From Gp13-AA77 sp035946735 (GTDB lineage: Bacteria > Acidobacteriota > Terriglobia > UBA7540): DNA of 64,000 nt. How positions within the stretch are numbered: the first letter of the stretch is position 1; every line of letters begins with the position of its first letter. This document shows positions 1 to 6,876 of this stretch, piece after piece. The position numbers and the translations under genes were made by a program. Where the stretch lies: assembly GCA_035946735.1 (NCBI GenBank), contig DASYYZ010000172.1:1-64000 (forward strand), in the 5' to 3' direction. Below the pieces are notes generated by a model, which saw nothing but the letters and a program-made list of their open reading frames with translations, was not told the DNA's origin and searched no databases.

Positions 1-2
1 TG

Positions 3-80
3 TCCGTTAGCAAGTCCGAACTGGACGCGCGGCTCCGGCAAGACCGAGAGCAGAAGCAAGCAAGAAAACTGGCTCGCTGA
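3..80 (+). CDS. C-terminal tail of an unidentified protein, cut by window start
   Basis: An open frame enters from the window edge and ends with TGA at 78-80. Its 25 visible residues are charged and helical-looking (SKSELDARLRQDREQKQ, ending in KLAR), a composition that suits a real protein tail better than random high-GC DNA. No family can be named from so little, and whether it is coding at all is uncertain. Confidence 0.3.
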   Translation, partial: SVSKSELDARLRQDREQKQARKLAR

Positions 81-121
81 AATTTCCGACCGAGCCAACA
101 TTTTATGTTTCAGCATGTTGT

Positions 122-400
122 TTGTCAAGTGATTTGTTGCCCATCTTTTCGGCCAACGCCAGGGCGAGCAGTGCCTACGATGCGGCCGCTCTGGCCTTTG
201 ATAACGCGGCGCTCGCCAGGAACTATGCTCCCGGTCAATACTCGAACTGGGTGATCTGGACTCCCAATCCAACCAGCAGTTCGCAGGAGTTTATCAACCC
301 GTCGACTCCGGAGCCGAGCGCTTTGCTTCTATTCGGATCGGGATTGCTTGGGCTGACGCTCTTTGTGCGCCGCCGGAAGCAAGCACCGGTTACCACGTAG
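122..400 (+). CDS. PEP-CTERM sorting-signal protein, probably 5'-degraded remnant
   Basis: The last 30 residues form a PEP-CTERM signal: the motif TPEPSALLLFGSG, a short hydrophobic helix (LLGLTLF) and a basic tail (VRRRK). In proteins of this class the exosortase machinery recognises the signal and processes the exported protein at the envelope. The rest of the frame (a WVIWTP...SQEFI stretch) resembles the end of a longer secreted protein. There is no signal peptide, the only start at this position is TTG, and the frame is closed upstream by TAG at 8-10. A normal ATG at 115 lies in another frame and stops at once. I read it as the 3' remnant of a broken or frameshifted gene; a short real protein is possible. 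No exosortase gene lies in the window. Confidence 0.5.
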   Translation: MSSDLLPIFSANARASSAYDAAALAFDNAALARNYAPGQYSNWVIWTPNPTSSSQEFINPSTPEPSALLLFGSGLLGLTLFVRRRKQAPVTT

Positions 401-408
401 CGGGCCGG

Positions 409-1908
409 TTACTGCTCCAGCGCGGGCGCGGCCACCCGGGGCTTCACTTCGCGCCCGCCGTGCCACACCGCGACTATTTTGCGCGTATTGCGAATGTCAT
501 TCAGGGGGTTCGCGGCCAGAACCAGAAAGTCGGCGCGCTTGCCGGCCTCGAGCGTGCCGCGATCGGACACTCCGAGCACCGCCGCGCTACCCCGAGTCGC
601 GGCGGTAAGAGCCTGCGTGGGGGTGAGGCCCGCACGGACCATCAATTCCAACTCGTGATGCTCCGCCCAGCCCGGGATGCGCGCGGGAAAGGCCCCGGAG
701 TCCGTTCCAAAGGCAATGTGCGCGCCGGCGTCGCTCAGCGTCTTGAGATTGCGCATGCCGGTATCGAGCGCGGCCTTATACTTCGGCAGATTTGGATCGG
801 ACTCAACCTTGTCACGATACTCGCGGCTCTTGAGCATCTTCAGCAGCTCCGGACTCGTGGCCAATTCAAAGAATGAATCGCTCATCAACTCCGGATGCTC
901 GGCAAAGACGAAGAACGATTCGTCCACCGTCAGGGTTGGGATGTATAGAACTCCGTTGCCCTTCACCATTTTGATGAAATCGGAATCGAGATCGCGGTCG
1001 CGAACGCTATGAGCCAGGACATCGACGCCGTCCCTGACCAGTGCCTTGGCATCGTTCAGATAGAAGACGTGCGCCGCCACGCGCAGCCCCCGGTTCCGGC
1101 ATTCATCGATGATGGCTTTGTAGATGGCGGGCTGCATCTTTGGATACTTGCCGTAGGAGTCGTCGAGCCACAGCTTGACGATGTCGGCGTGCCGCGACGC
1201 CATGGCCTGCACGTCGGCGCGGGCATCCTCGGGCGTGGCGGGGCGGTAGATTTGATCGCTACCGACGGCCAGAGGAGGGATTCCGTCCGGCACGCCGAGC
1301 CCGCGGTCGGCCGTGAAGATGGAAGCGCCGCCGACCTCGCCCGTTTGCTGTTGCGCGCGAATGTCGTAAAGTAGGTCGCGGTTCAATCCTAGCGAAAGCA
1401 TGGAGGTGACGCCGTACTGCTCGTACTGCAAGAGCTCCGTTTCCACGTTGACCGCGGTATAGCCGTCGGCACGCTGCGCAGCGCCCACCACCAGTCCCAA
1501 ATGGCCGTGGGCGTTGATGAGACCGGGGATGATCGTCTTGCCTTGGGCGTCGATCACGCGCGCTGTCTTCGGATATCGCACCTTCCCGTGCTTGCCCACG
1601 GCCACGATGCGATCGCCTTGGATCACGAGCACGGACTTCACGATTGCCGGGCCGCCCGTGCCGTCAATCAGCGTCGCGCCTTCGAAAGCTATCGGCGTGT
1701 TGCCAGTCTGCTGCCCGGCGACGCCCGGTATGAGAGCGCTCAGGACAATCAGGATTAGCAGAACCAAGCGCGCGACCACCGATCTGGCGCAGAATTCGCG
1801 CTTCTCGAAGTGGGCTGCTATTCGCCACAGGTTGCCATCGGAAGCCGCATGGCTCCTCTGTAGCGCACATGCGCGCTCATCCGTCATTCCTATCCGATTC
1901 TCGGCCAT
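409..1908 (-). CDS. Secreted amidohydrolase-family metal-dependent hydrolase
   Basis: This 499-residue protein belongs to the amidohydrolase superfamily (imidazolonepropionase/prolidase-like branch), which hydrolyses C-N bonds at a metal centre in a TIM barrel. Visible landmarks: a composite beta-domain around residues 70-125 (VIQGDRIVAVG, then ARVIDAQGKTIIPGLINAHGHLG with the first metal histidines), VKLWLDD with the candidate bridging lysine, the histidines in AAHVFYL and LAHSVRD, and the aspartate in AFGTDSG. It ends with the usual second half of the beta-domain (GTLEAGKRADFLVL). A hydrophobic stretch near residues 45-66 (VVARLVLLILIVLSALIPG) ending before QQTG points to export; a GTG start at that point would give a more normal signal peptide. 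It begins three bases after the stop of the GNAT gene, so the two are co-transcribed. The substrate is unknown. Confidence 0.85.
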   Translation of the reverse strand: MAENRIGMTDERACALQRSHAASDGNLWRIAAHFEKREFCARSVVARLVLLILIVLSALIPGVAGQQTGNTPIAFEGATLIDGTGGPAIVKSVLVIQGDRIVAVGKHGKVRYPKTARVIDAQGKTIIPGLINAHGHLGLVVGAAQRADGYTAVNVETELLQYEQYGVTSMLSLGLNRDLLYDIRAQQQTGEVGGASIFTADRGLGVPDGIPPLAVGSDQIYRPATPEDARADVQAMASRHADIVKLWLDDSYGKYPKMQPAIYKAIIDECRNRGLRVAAHVFYLNDAKALVRDGVDVLAHSVRDRDLDSDFIKMVKGNGVLYIPTLTVDESFFVFAEHPELMSDSFFELATSPELLKMLKSREYRDKVESDPNLPKYKAALDTGMRNLKTLSDAGAHIAFGTDSGAFPARIPGWAEHHELELMVRAGLTPTQALTAATRGSAAVLGVSDRGTLEAGKRADFLVLAANPLNDIRNTRKIVAVWHGGREVKPRVAAPALEQ

Positions 1909-1911
1909 AGA

Positions 1912-2433
1912 TCACAACGCTTTCGACATCACGATAGAGTGGCATTCCACTCCGTCCCTCAAGGGACGTGACGTGCGGAACTCCTCGGTGCCGGTTTCGG
2001 CGTATCCGAGCTTGCGATAAAAGGGCGGCAGCTCTGCACGCAGGTTGAGAACGGTTATGTCCATGAACTTGCAACCCTCGCGACGGCAATGATCCTCGGC
2101 TGCCGCCACCATCCGCCGGCCGAGGCCTCTGCCCTGCTCTGAAGGATCCACAGCCAGCATGCCGAAGTAACCCCGCTCGCCTCGCCGCTCGATGTAAACG
2201 CAAGCGAGAAGCCGGTCCCGGTCGTCATCGGCCAGCAGGAAAGCGCCCTTCTGCATCATTTCAGCCATCCGCTGTTCATCTGTGCGAGAGCCCTCCAGAA
2301 ACGTCTCGATCGCAAAGGCGGCATTCACAATCGGGATCATTCGCGCGACGTCGGATTCAGTCGCGAGCCTGATGCGAATCGCAGAGCTGGGCTTGGCAAT
2401 TATCGTTCCCCATTCTGGCTTGTCACTTGTCAC
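1912..2433 (-). CDS. GNAT family N-acetyltransferase
   Basis: A 173-residue cytoplasmic acetyltransferase of the GNAT fold. It opens with IRIRLATESDVARMIPIVNAAF (beta1-alpha1) and carries the acetyl-CoA pyrophosphate-binding loop EQGRGLGRRMV after the strand GYFGMLAVDP, as in ordinary single-domain GNATs. The end YRKLGYAETGTEEF is the typical last helix and strand. Its GTG start overlaps the stop of the upstream aldo/keto reductase gene (GTGA), and its stop lies three bases before the amidohydrolase start, so the three genes form one translationally coupled unit. The acceptor substrate cannot be predicted. Confidence 0.85.
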   Translation of the reverse strand: MTSDKPEWGTIIAKPSSAIRIRLATESDVARMIPIVNAAFAIETFLEGSRTDEQRMAEMMQKGAFLLADDDRDRLLACVYIERRGERGYFGMLAVDPSEQGRGLGRRMVAAAEDHCRREGCKFMDITVLNLRAELPPFYRKLGYAETGTEEFRTSRPLRDGVECHSIVMSKAL

Positions 2434-3428
2434 TCTTCGCTGCTCTTGGGCACCGGCGCCTCGAACGGCAGCAAACCTTCGGCCCGGAGATCCTTCCAGA
2501 GGTCATCCCGGATCGGCACCGCCATCAGCCGGAAGTTCTCTTCCACCTCAGCCGCCGAACGGGCACCCGGAATCACCGACGCCACCGCGGGATGAGCCAG
2601 CGGAAACTGCAGCGCCGCGGCTTTCAACGGCACCGAGTGGCGCGCGCACACTTCTTGCACTCGCCGTACTCTCTCCACCATTTCCGCGGAGGCATCGTTG
2701 TAGTCGAACTTTGCTCCGGACACGGCGCCGCCGGCCAGGATGCCGCTGTTAAAAGGCCCACCGATAATGATGCTGATCTGTTTCTGCAGGCAGAGAGGTA
2801 ACAGATCCCTTAAGCCCGAGTGGTCGATCAAGGTATAGCGGCCGGCGAGCAGGAAGCAGTCAAAATCAGCTTCGCGCGCGAAACGCGCCGGCATCTCAGC
2901 CTGGTTCATCCCCGCGCCGATGGCGGACACCACTCCTTCGCTGCGCAGTTTGTGAAGCGCAGGGTAGGCGCCCCCGAGCGCTTCTTCATAGTGGTCGTCA
3001 GGGTCATGGATAAAGAGAATGTCGATGCGGCCGAGACCGGTCCGCTTCAGGCTCTCTTCCACCGAGCGCATCACGCCGTCGTAGCTGTAGTCAAAGACAG
3101 GCTCGAAGGGATCGGGTTTCTTGAACCAGAAGCTCTCGATCGGGGACTCGGCCGGCACAAGCAGGCGGCCGACTTTTGTGGAGAGCACGAACCCGTCCCG
3201 CGGCCGTTCCCGCAGCACCTGGCCCACCCGGCGTTCGCTCAATCCGTGGCCGTAAAGCGGCGCCGTGTCGACGTAGTTGATTCCGAGCGCGAGAGCCCCC
3301 TCAACGGTCGCCCTGGCGGAAGTGTCCGACACTTCCTCATACAGCCCGCCCAGGGCCCCACCGCCGATGCCCATGCGAGTTACAGCCAGTCCGGTTTTTC
3401 CTATTCGCGCCTTGTCGGTAGGCGTCAT
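2430..3428 (-). CDS. Aldo/keto reductase (D-threo-aldose 1-dehydrogenase-like)
   Basis: This 332-residue TIM-barrel NAD(P)-dependent oxidoreductase shows the aldo/keto reductase tetrad: Asp and Tyr in NYVDTAPLYGHGLSE, Lys in LSTKVGR and His in DILFIHDPDD. The GHGLSERRVG signature and overall layout resemble the D-threo-aldose/L-fucose dehydrogenase branch, which oxidises sugars at C1. I place the start at the ATG at 3428 because CGAGG lies just upstream of it, rather than at a TTG 15 bases further up. It is the first gene of the minus-strand unit with the GNAT and amidohydrolase genes, and is divergent from proC. Its physiological substrate is unknown. Confidence 0.85.
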   Translation of the reverse strand: MTPTDKARIGKTGLAVTRMGIGGGALGGLYEEVSDTSARATVEGALALGINYVDTAPLYGHGLSERRVGQVLRERPRDGFVLSTKVGRLLVPAESPIESFWFKKPDPFEPVFDYSYDGVMRSVEESLKRTGLGRIDILFIHDPDDHYEEALGGAYPALHKLRSEGVVSAIGAGMNQAEMPARFAREADFDCFLLAGRYTLIDHSGLRDLLPLCLQKQISIIIGGPFNSGILAGGAVSGAKFDYNDASAEMVERVRRVQEVCARHSVPLKAAALQFPLAHPAVASVIPGARSAAEVEENFRLMAVPIRDDLWKDLRAEGLLPFEAPVPKSSEE

Positions 3429-3683
3429 GGTTGCCTCGTTCAAACGTCAGCCCCAGGCAGAATTCAGAATGATGAACCATGAACCCGGCTGAAGCAAGCA
3501 CAACTCAGCAGAACCCGAAGCCGAAGTCAGGACAATGAAGCATAAGCACCGCTGCTGGGACGGAACTCGGCCGCCGATCGGAGTCCGCGCCTTCCACTTC
3601 ATCGGGGATTGCGCTATCCTGACGTACCACTCGCAGCGCCTAAGATCGCTGAACGTCGCAAACGTGTGAAAGAGAGAACCCAT

Positions 3684-4556
3684 ATGAAGACGAAGCAGGA
3701 GAAACCGGCTGCATCTCACGGCGGAAAAACAGCGGAGATTCGAAAGCTGGCGATTATCGGCGCCGGCAAGCTCGGCGAAGGCTTGCTTTCGAGCCTGCTG
3801 GCGTCACAGTTGGTTCCCGTGGAGAAAGTTTGGGTCACGGTAGCTCATCAGCCGCGCGCGGACTACATCGCGCAGAAATACGGCGTGCAGGCCGGGACTG
3901 ACAACGCCAAAGCCGTCGCGGGTGCCGACCTGGTGCTCGTCTGCCTGAAGCCGCAACAGGTGAAGGGCTTTCTGCAAGAGGTCAAAAAGCAATTGCGCCG
4001 CGACGCTTTGCTGATCTCGGTGGCGGCGAGCGTCACCACCGGGTTGATCGAGGGTGGCCTCGGGCATCCGGCGCGCATTGTGCGCGCCATGCCGAACACT
4101 CCTTGCCTCATCCGCCAGGGCATGACGGCGATCGCGCGTGGCACCCACGCCACGGATGATGACGTGCAACTGGCGCAGACTCTTTTCCGATCCATGGGCC
4201 GCACGGCTGTTGCTGACGAGAAACACATGGATGCCATCACCGGCCTTTCCGGCTCCGGTCCGGCGTACGCTTACATGATCATCGAATCGCTGGCCGAGGG
4301 TGGCGTGAAGCTGGGCCTGCCGCGCGATCTCGCCACTCTGCTCTCCGCGCAAACGCTGCTGGGCGCTTCGGCGATGGTGCTCGAAACCGGCGAGCATCCC
4401 GCCAAACTCAAGGACGTGGTGACCACGCCCGCGGGCTGCACCATCGACGGATTGCTGGAACTCGAGGAGGGCGGCTTGCGAGTGACGCTGATCAAGGGCG
4501 TGGTGCGGGCGGGCTTGCGGGCGAAGCAGTTGGTGGAAGGACAAAATAGCCAGTAG
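3684..4556 (+). CDS. proC: Pyrroline-5-carboxylate reductase
   Basis: ProC performs the last step of proline synthesis, NAD(P)H-dependent reduction of 1-pyrroline-5-carboxylate. The 290-residue product has the Rossmann dinucleotide loop IIGAGKLGEGLL near its start, the conserved RAMPNTPCLIRQGMTAI segment, and the C-terminal dimerisation and substrate domain (LSGSGPAYAYMIIESLAEGGVK read in two parts, then DVVTTPAGCTIDGL). The ATG at 3684 is preferred over an upstream in-frame start because it follows a GAAAGAGAG ribosome site and gives a normal family length; the remaining N-terminal extension before IRKLAIIG is about 20 residues. The 255-base gap to the divergent aldo/keto reductase holds no clear gene. 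Confidence 0.95.
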   Translation: MKTKQEKPAASHGGKTAEIRKLAIIGAGKLGEGLLSSLLASQLVPVEKVWVTVAHQPRADYIAQKYGVQAGTDNAKAVAGADLVLVCLKPQQVKGFLQEVKKQLRRDALLISVAASVTTGLIEGGLGHPARIVRAMPNTPCLIRQGMTAIARGTHATDDDVQLAQTLFRSMGRTAVADEKHMDAITGLSGSGPAYAYMIIESLAEGGVKLGLPRDLATLLSAQTLLGASAMVLETGEHPAKLKDVVTTPAGCTIDGLLELEEGGLRVTLIKGVVRAGLRAKQLVEGQNSQ

Positions 4557-4637
4557 CCGGTCCGCGGTTGCCGGAGCAGACCCAGCCGCTCGTGGCTGGA
4601 GCGATGTGAGGGTAAGGACTATTTTGAATCAGTCGAG

Positions 4638-5150
4638 GTGGCCGTGAGGGCGGCAAGATTCGTGTTGATAGCGGCGTTGTTTCTCTGCACGGCGAACGCC
4701 TTCGCGCAGTCGGTCGACAAGGAACTTGCAATCGTCGAGCTTGGGCCGGGCGCCGGCTGGAGTCTGAAAGGCGGCGGATCGAGCTTCGGTCCTAATGTCG
4801 CGGTTGAAGTTACGCCAATCGAGCGCTGGCTGGAGCTCGAAGGGGGCGTTACCACGCTCTTCGCTCGCCATTCGACAGAATGGGATACCGACCTTCTGTT
4901 CAAAAAGCCTTGGACCCTGTCTGATAAAGCCGAGTTTATGTTCGGCGTTGGTCCGGAGTGGATTCATAGGAGCGAGAACAGGATCACAACAGACTCACTC
5001 GGCGGTGAAGTCGCCCTGGATTTTATGTTTTGGCCCGCCGCGAAGCACAAATTCGGTTGGTATCTCGAACCGGCTTACGAATACGACTTTGGTCGAGGGC
5101 ATGAGCAATCGCTCGGCATCACGGGCGGCCTGCTGATCGCGATCCGTTGA
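4638..5150 (+). CDS. Putative small outer-membrane beta-barrel protein
   Basis: The 170-residue product begins with a good signal peptide (RFVLIAALFLCTANAFAQ, cut before SVDKE). The mature part alternates hydrophobic and polar residues and aromatic-rich strands (WLELEGGVTTLFARHS, WYLEPAYEYDFGR), as in small eight-stranded outer-membrane barrels. It starts at GTG 4638, or possibly GTG 4644. I recognise no specific family; acidobacterial genomes carry many such proteins of unknown role. Transcribed on the plus strand after proC with an 81-base gap containing a weak CCAGCC/GGCTGG hairpin, it converges with the MBL-fold gene. Confidence 0.6.
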   Translation: MAVRAARFVLIAALFLCTANAFAQSVDKELAIVELGPGAGWSLKGGGSSFGPNVAVEVTPIERWLELEGGVTTLFARHSTEWDTDLLFKKPWTLSDKAEFMFGVGPEWIHRSENRITTDSLGGEVALDFMFWPAAKHKFGWYLEPAYEYDFGRGHEQSLGITGGLLIAIR

Positions 5151-5173
5151 CCGTACGGTTGAGGAACGGCCAT

Positions 5174-6190
5174 TCAGCGACTCGCCGCGTTGTTCTTGGC
5201 CGACGCCGATAGCTGTCCGTAGACGCCTTCGACGAGTCCCGCAGCTAAGTCGTGCGCGCGCCAGGGGTAGTCCTTGAGGGTCACCTCAGATTTGACCTGA
5301 TCGAGCGACTTTCCCGCTGCGATCCGCGTTTGGACTTCGTTCATCAGCTCTTCCAAAAAACTCCTGAATTCTCCCACTTCTTTTTTGGATCCAGGTTCGC
5401 CGTGGCCCGGCACATAAACGTCGGCGTTCCAGGATTCGACCTGACGAAGTGCGTCGATCCAGCGGCGGACGTCTCGTGATTCCAAGCGCGGAAAGTATTG
5501 GTTCTGGAACAGGTCGCCGAGAAACAATACCTTGGAGTCTGGAAGAAAGACCGCGGCCGCGTGCAGGCTCGGGTCGAAAGGGATCAGCCGGATCGTTTGT
5601 CCGCCCAAAGAGACATTGGTTTCACCCTGGAAAATCTGGTTGGGCGGGGTGACGTGAATCCCTCGAAATCGGCGCCCGAACTTCTCGTTGCTGGTCAGCT
5701 TTTGCTCTAGAGTCTGAGCCCAATCGCGAATCTCGGTCTGGATGGCGGGAGTGGAAAGGATCGGCACCTGCAGATCGGCGAACACTTCATTTCCCAGTAC
5801 CTCGTCGCCTGATCCGCCTGTGTCGATCAGGTAGCGCACGGGTTGGCCGCTCTTCTGGCGGATTTCGTAGAGCACCTCACGCGCATGATAGGGGCTGTTC
5901 GTGGCATCCACCGCCACCACTCCTTCGCTCGTGATAATGAAACCTGCGTTTCCGGCCCGGCTGTAGTCGGGATCACCCTCCTGCTCGATAATGTCCTCGG
6001 GGAGCCAGACAAAAACCTGCGGCTTCACTTCGCGCAACACATAAAGCCGGCCCACGCCCGAACCGACCACGGGCCAGGCAAGAACCGCCAGGCTCGCCAG
6101 TCCCAGCACGAACCGCGCCGCGCTGCCGGTCGATCGCCAAGAGTCTTTGTAGAATCCGCTGCCCGAACGCAAGAAATCAGATGTCAACAT
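5174..6190 (-). CDS. Metallo-beta-lactamase-fold protein with degenerate zinc motif
   Basis: The 338-residue product has an N-terminal membrane anchor (FVLGLASLAVLAWPVVGSGV) and then an MBL-fold domain: AGFIITSEGVVAVDAT, a first-motif region, HAAAVFLPDSKVLFLGDLF and DVYVPGHGEPG. The last two match the later metal ligands of the fold. The first motif, normally H-x-H-x-D-H, reads TGGSGDEVLGN at about residues 124-134, so the three histidines are Gly, Ser and Glu and only the Asp remains. Zinc hydrolysis of the usual kind is therefore doubtful; it may be a binding protein or a modified enzyme. The ATG at 6190 lies inside the 3' end of the archease gene (14-base overlap), so the two are co-translated. 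Confidence 0.75.
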   Translation of the reverse strand: MLTSDFLRSGSGFYKDSWRSTGSAARFVLGLASLAVLAWPVVGSGVGRLYVLREVKPQVFVWLPEDIIEQEGDPDYSRAGNAGFIITSEGVVAVDATNSPYHAREVLYEIRQKSGQPVRYLIDTGGSGDEVLGNEVFADLQVPILSTPAIQTEIRDWAQTLEQKLTSNEKFGRRFRGIHVTPPNQIFQGETNVSLGGQTIRLIPFDPSLHAAAVFLPDSKVLFLGDLFQNQYFPRLESRDVRRWIDALRQVESWNADVYVPGHGEPGSKKEVGEFRSFLEELMNEVQTRIAAGKSLDQVKSEVTLKDYPWRAHDLAAGLVEGVYGQLSASAKNNAASR

Positions 6191-6596
6191 AAACCTGTGC
6201 GCGCCAGTCACCTTCAGGTTGTTTTTCGAGCGCCAACTGATGATAGGTGATGGCCTTCACCAACAGCTTGATCTGGTGTCGATTGCGATCGTAACTCTCG
6301 CCGCGTCCCGCGCCGCGAATCGAGCAGTCGCTGAGCATTTCGATTTCAAAATCGCGAAACAGCCAGCCCTCGGCGTCCTGCAGGTAGAGAATCTCACTGA
6401 GCCAGTTCACAAGCAGATCCGCCGGCCCGGCGGCCTTCGCTTCGAGAGTGACGGATTCGTGCTGGCTCACGGAATCGAGGTCCACAATAATGCTCATCAG
6501 GGCGCGGCCGGCGTTGCGAAACACATCCGCACGGCTCCTGCCCCGCGCTTCGAAGCCAACATCTGCGGTATGTTCCAGAACCCAAAACGGCTGCAC
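6177..6596 (-). CDS. Archease-family protein
   Basis: Archease is a small protein known to activate the RNA ligase RtcB and to accompany tRNA-splicing or RNA-repair enzymes. This product matches the family from end to end: VLEHTADVGFEARGRSRADVF at the start (the His-Thr-Ala-Asp metal region), LLVNWLSEILYLQD in the middle, and AITYHQLALEK at the C-terminus. I prefer the GTG at 6596 (139 residues, the usual length, with AGGCGG upstream); a GTG at 6647 would add 17 atypical arginine-rich residues. No rtcB lies in the window. It is followed, overlapping by 14 bases, by the MBL-fold gene. Confidence 0.85.
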   Translation of the reverse strand: MQPFWVLEHTADVGFEARGRSRADVFRNAGRALMSIIVDLDSVSQHESVTLEAKAAGPADLLVNWLSEILYLQDAEGWLFRDFEIEMLSDCSIRGAGRGESYDRNRHQIKLLVKAITYHQLALEKQPEGDWRAQVYVDI

Positions 6597-6713
6597 GCGA
6601 GGCCGCCTGCACGTTACTCGGTGGCTGGCGGCGATCCGGAAGCGCACCTCGAGGTCAGACCGTTTTCATGATAATCGAGCAGATGGAGCTTGGGTAGTCG
6701 GGATGGCAGGCCT

Positions 6714-6737
6714 GGGAGCGCGGGCGTCTCGCCCGCC
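6714..6737. repeat. Dispersed 24-base GC-rich repeat, copy 1
   Basis: This 24-base string occurs once more in the window, exactly and in inverted orientation, at 46657-46680. It contains a GGCG/CGCC palindromic core (GGGCGTCTCGCCC). Both copies lie between genes. The layout is that of a REP-like element. Confidence 0.7.
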
Positions 6738-6876
6738 CTCCCATTGACGATTTTCGATTGTCGGTTGCCGATTGAAGGAGACCAGCGTTACCGCGCGCAA
6801 GACATCGGCAACCATCAATCGGCAACTCGGAGGCGGGCGGGACGCCTGTGCTGCCAGTGCACAGAGCGGCGCTAGC

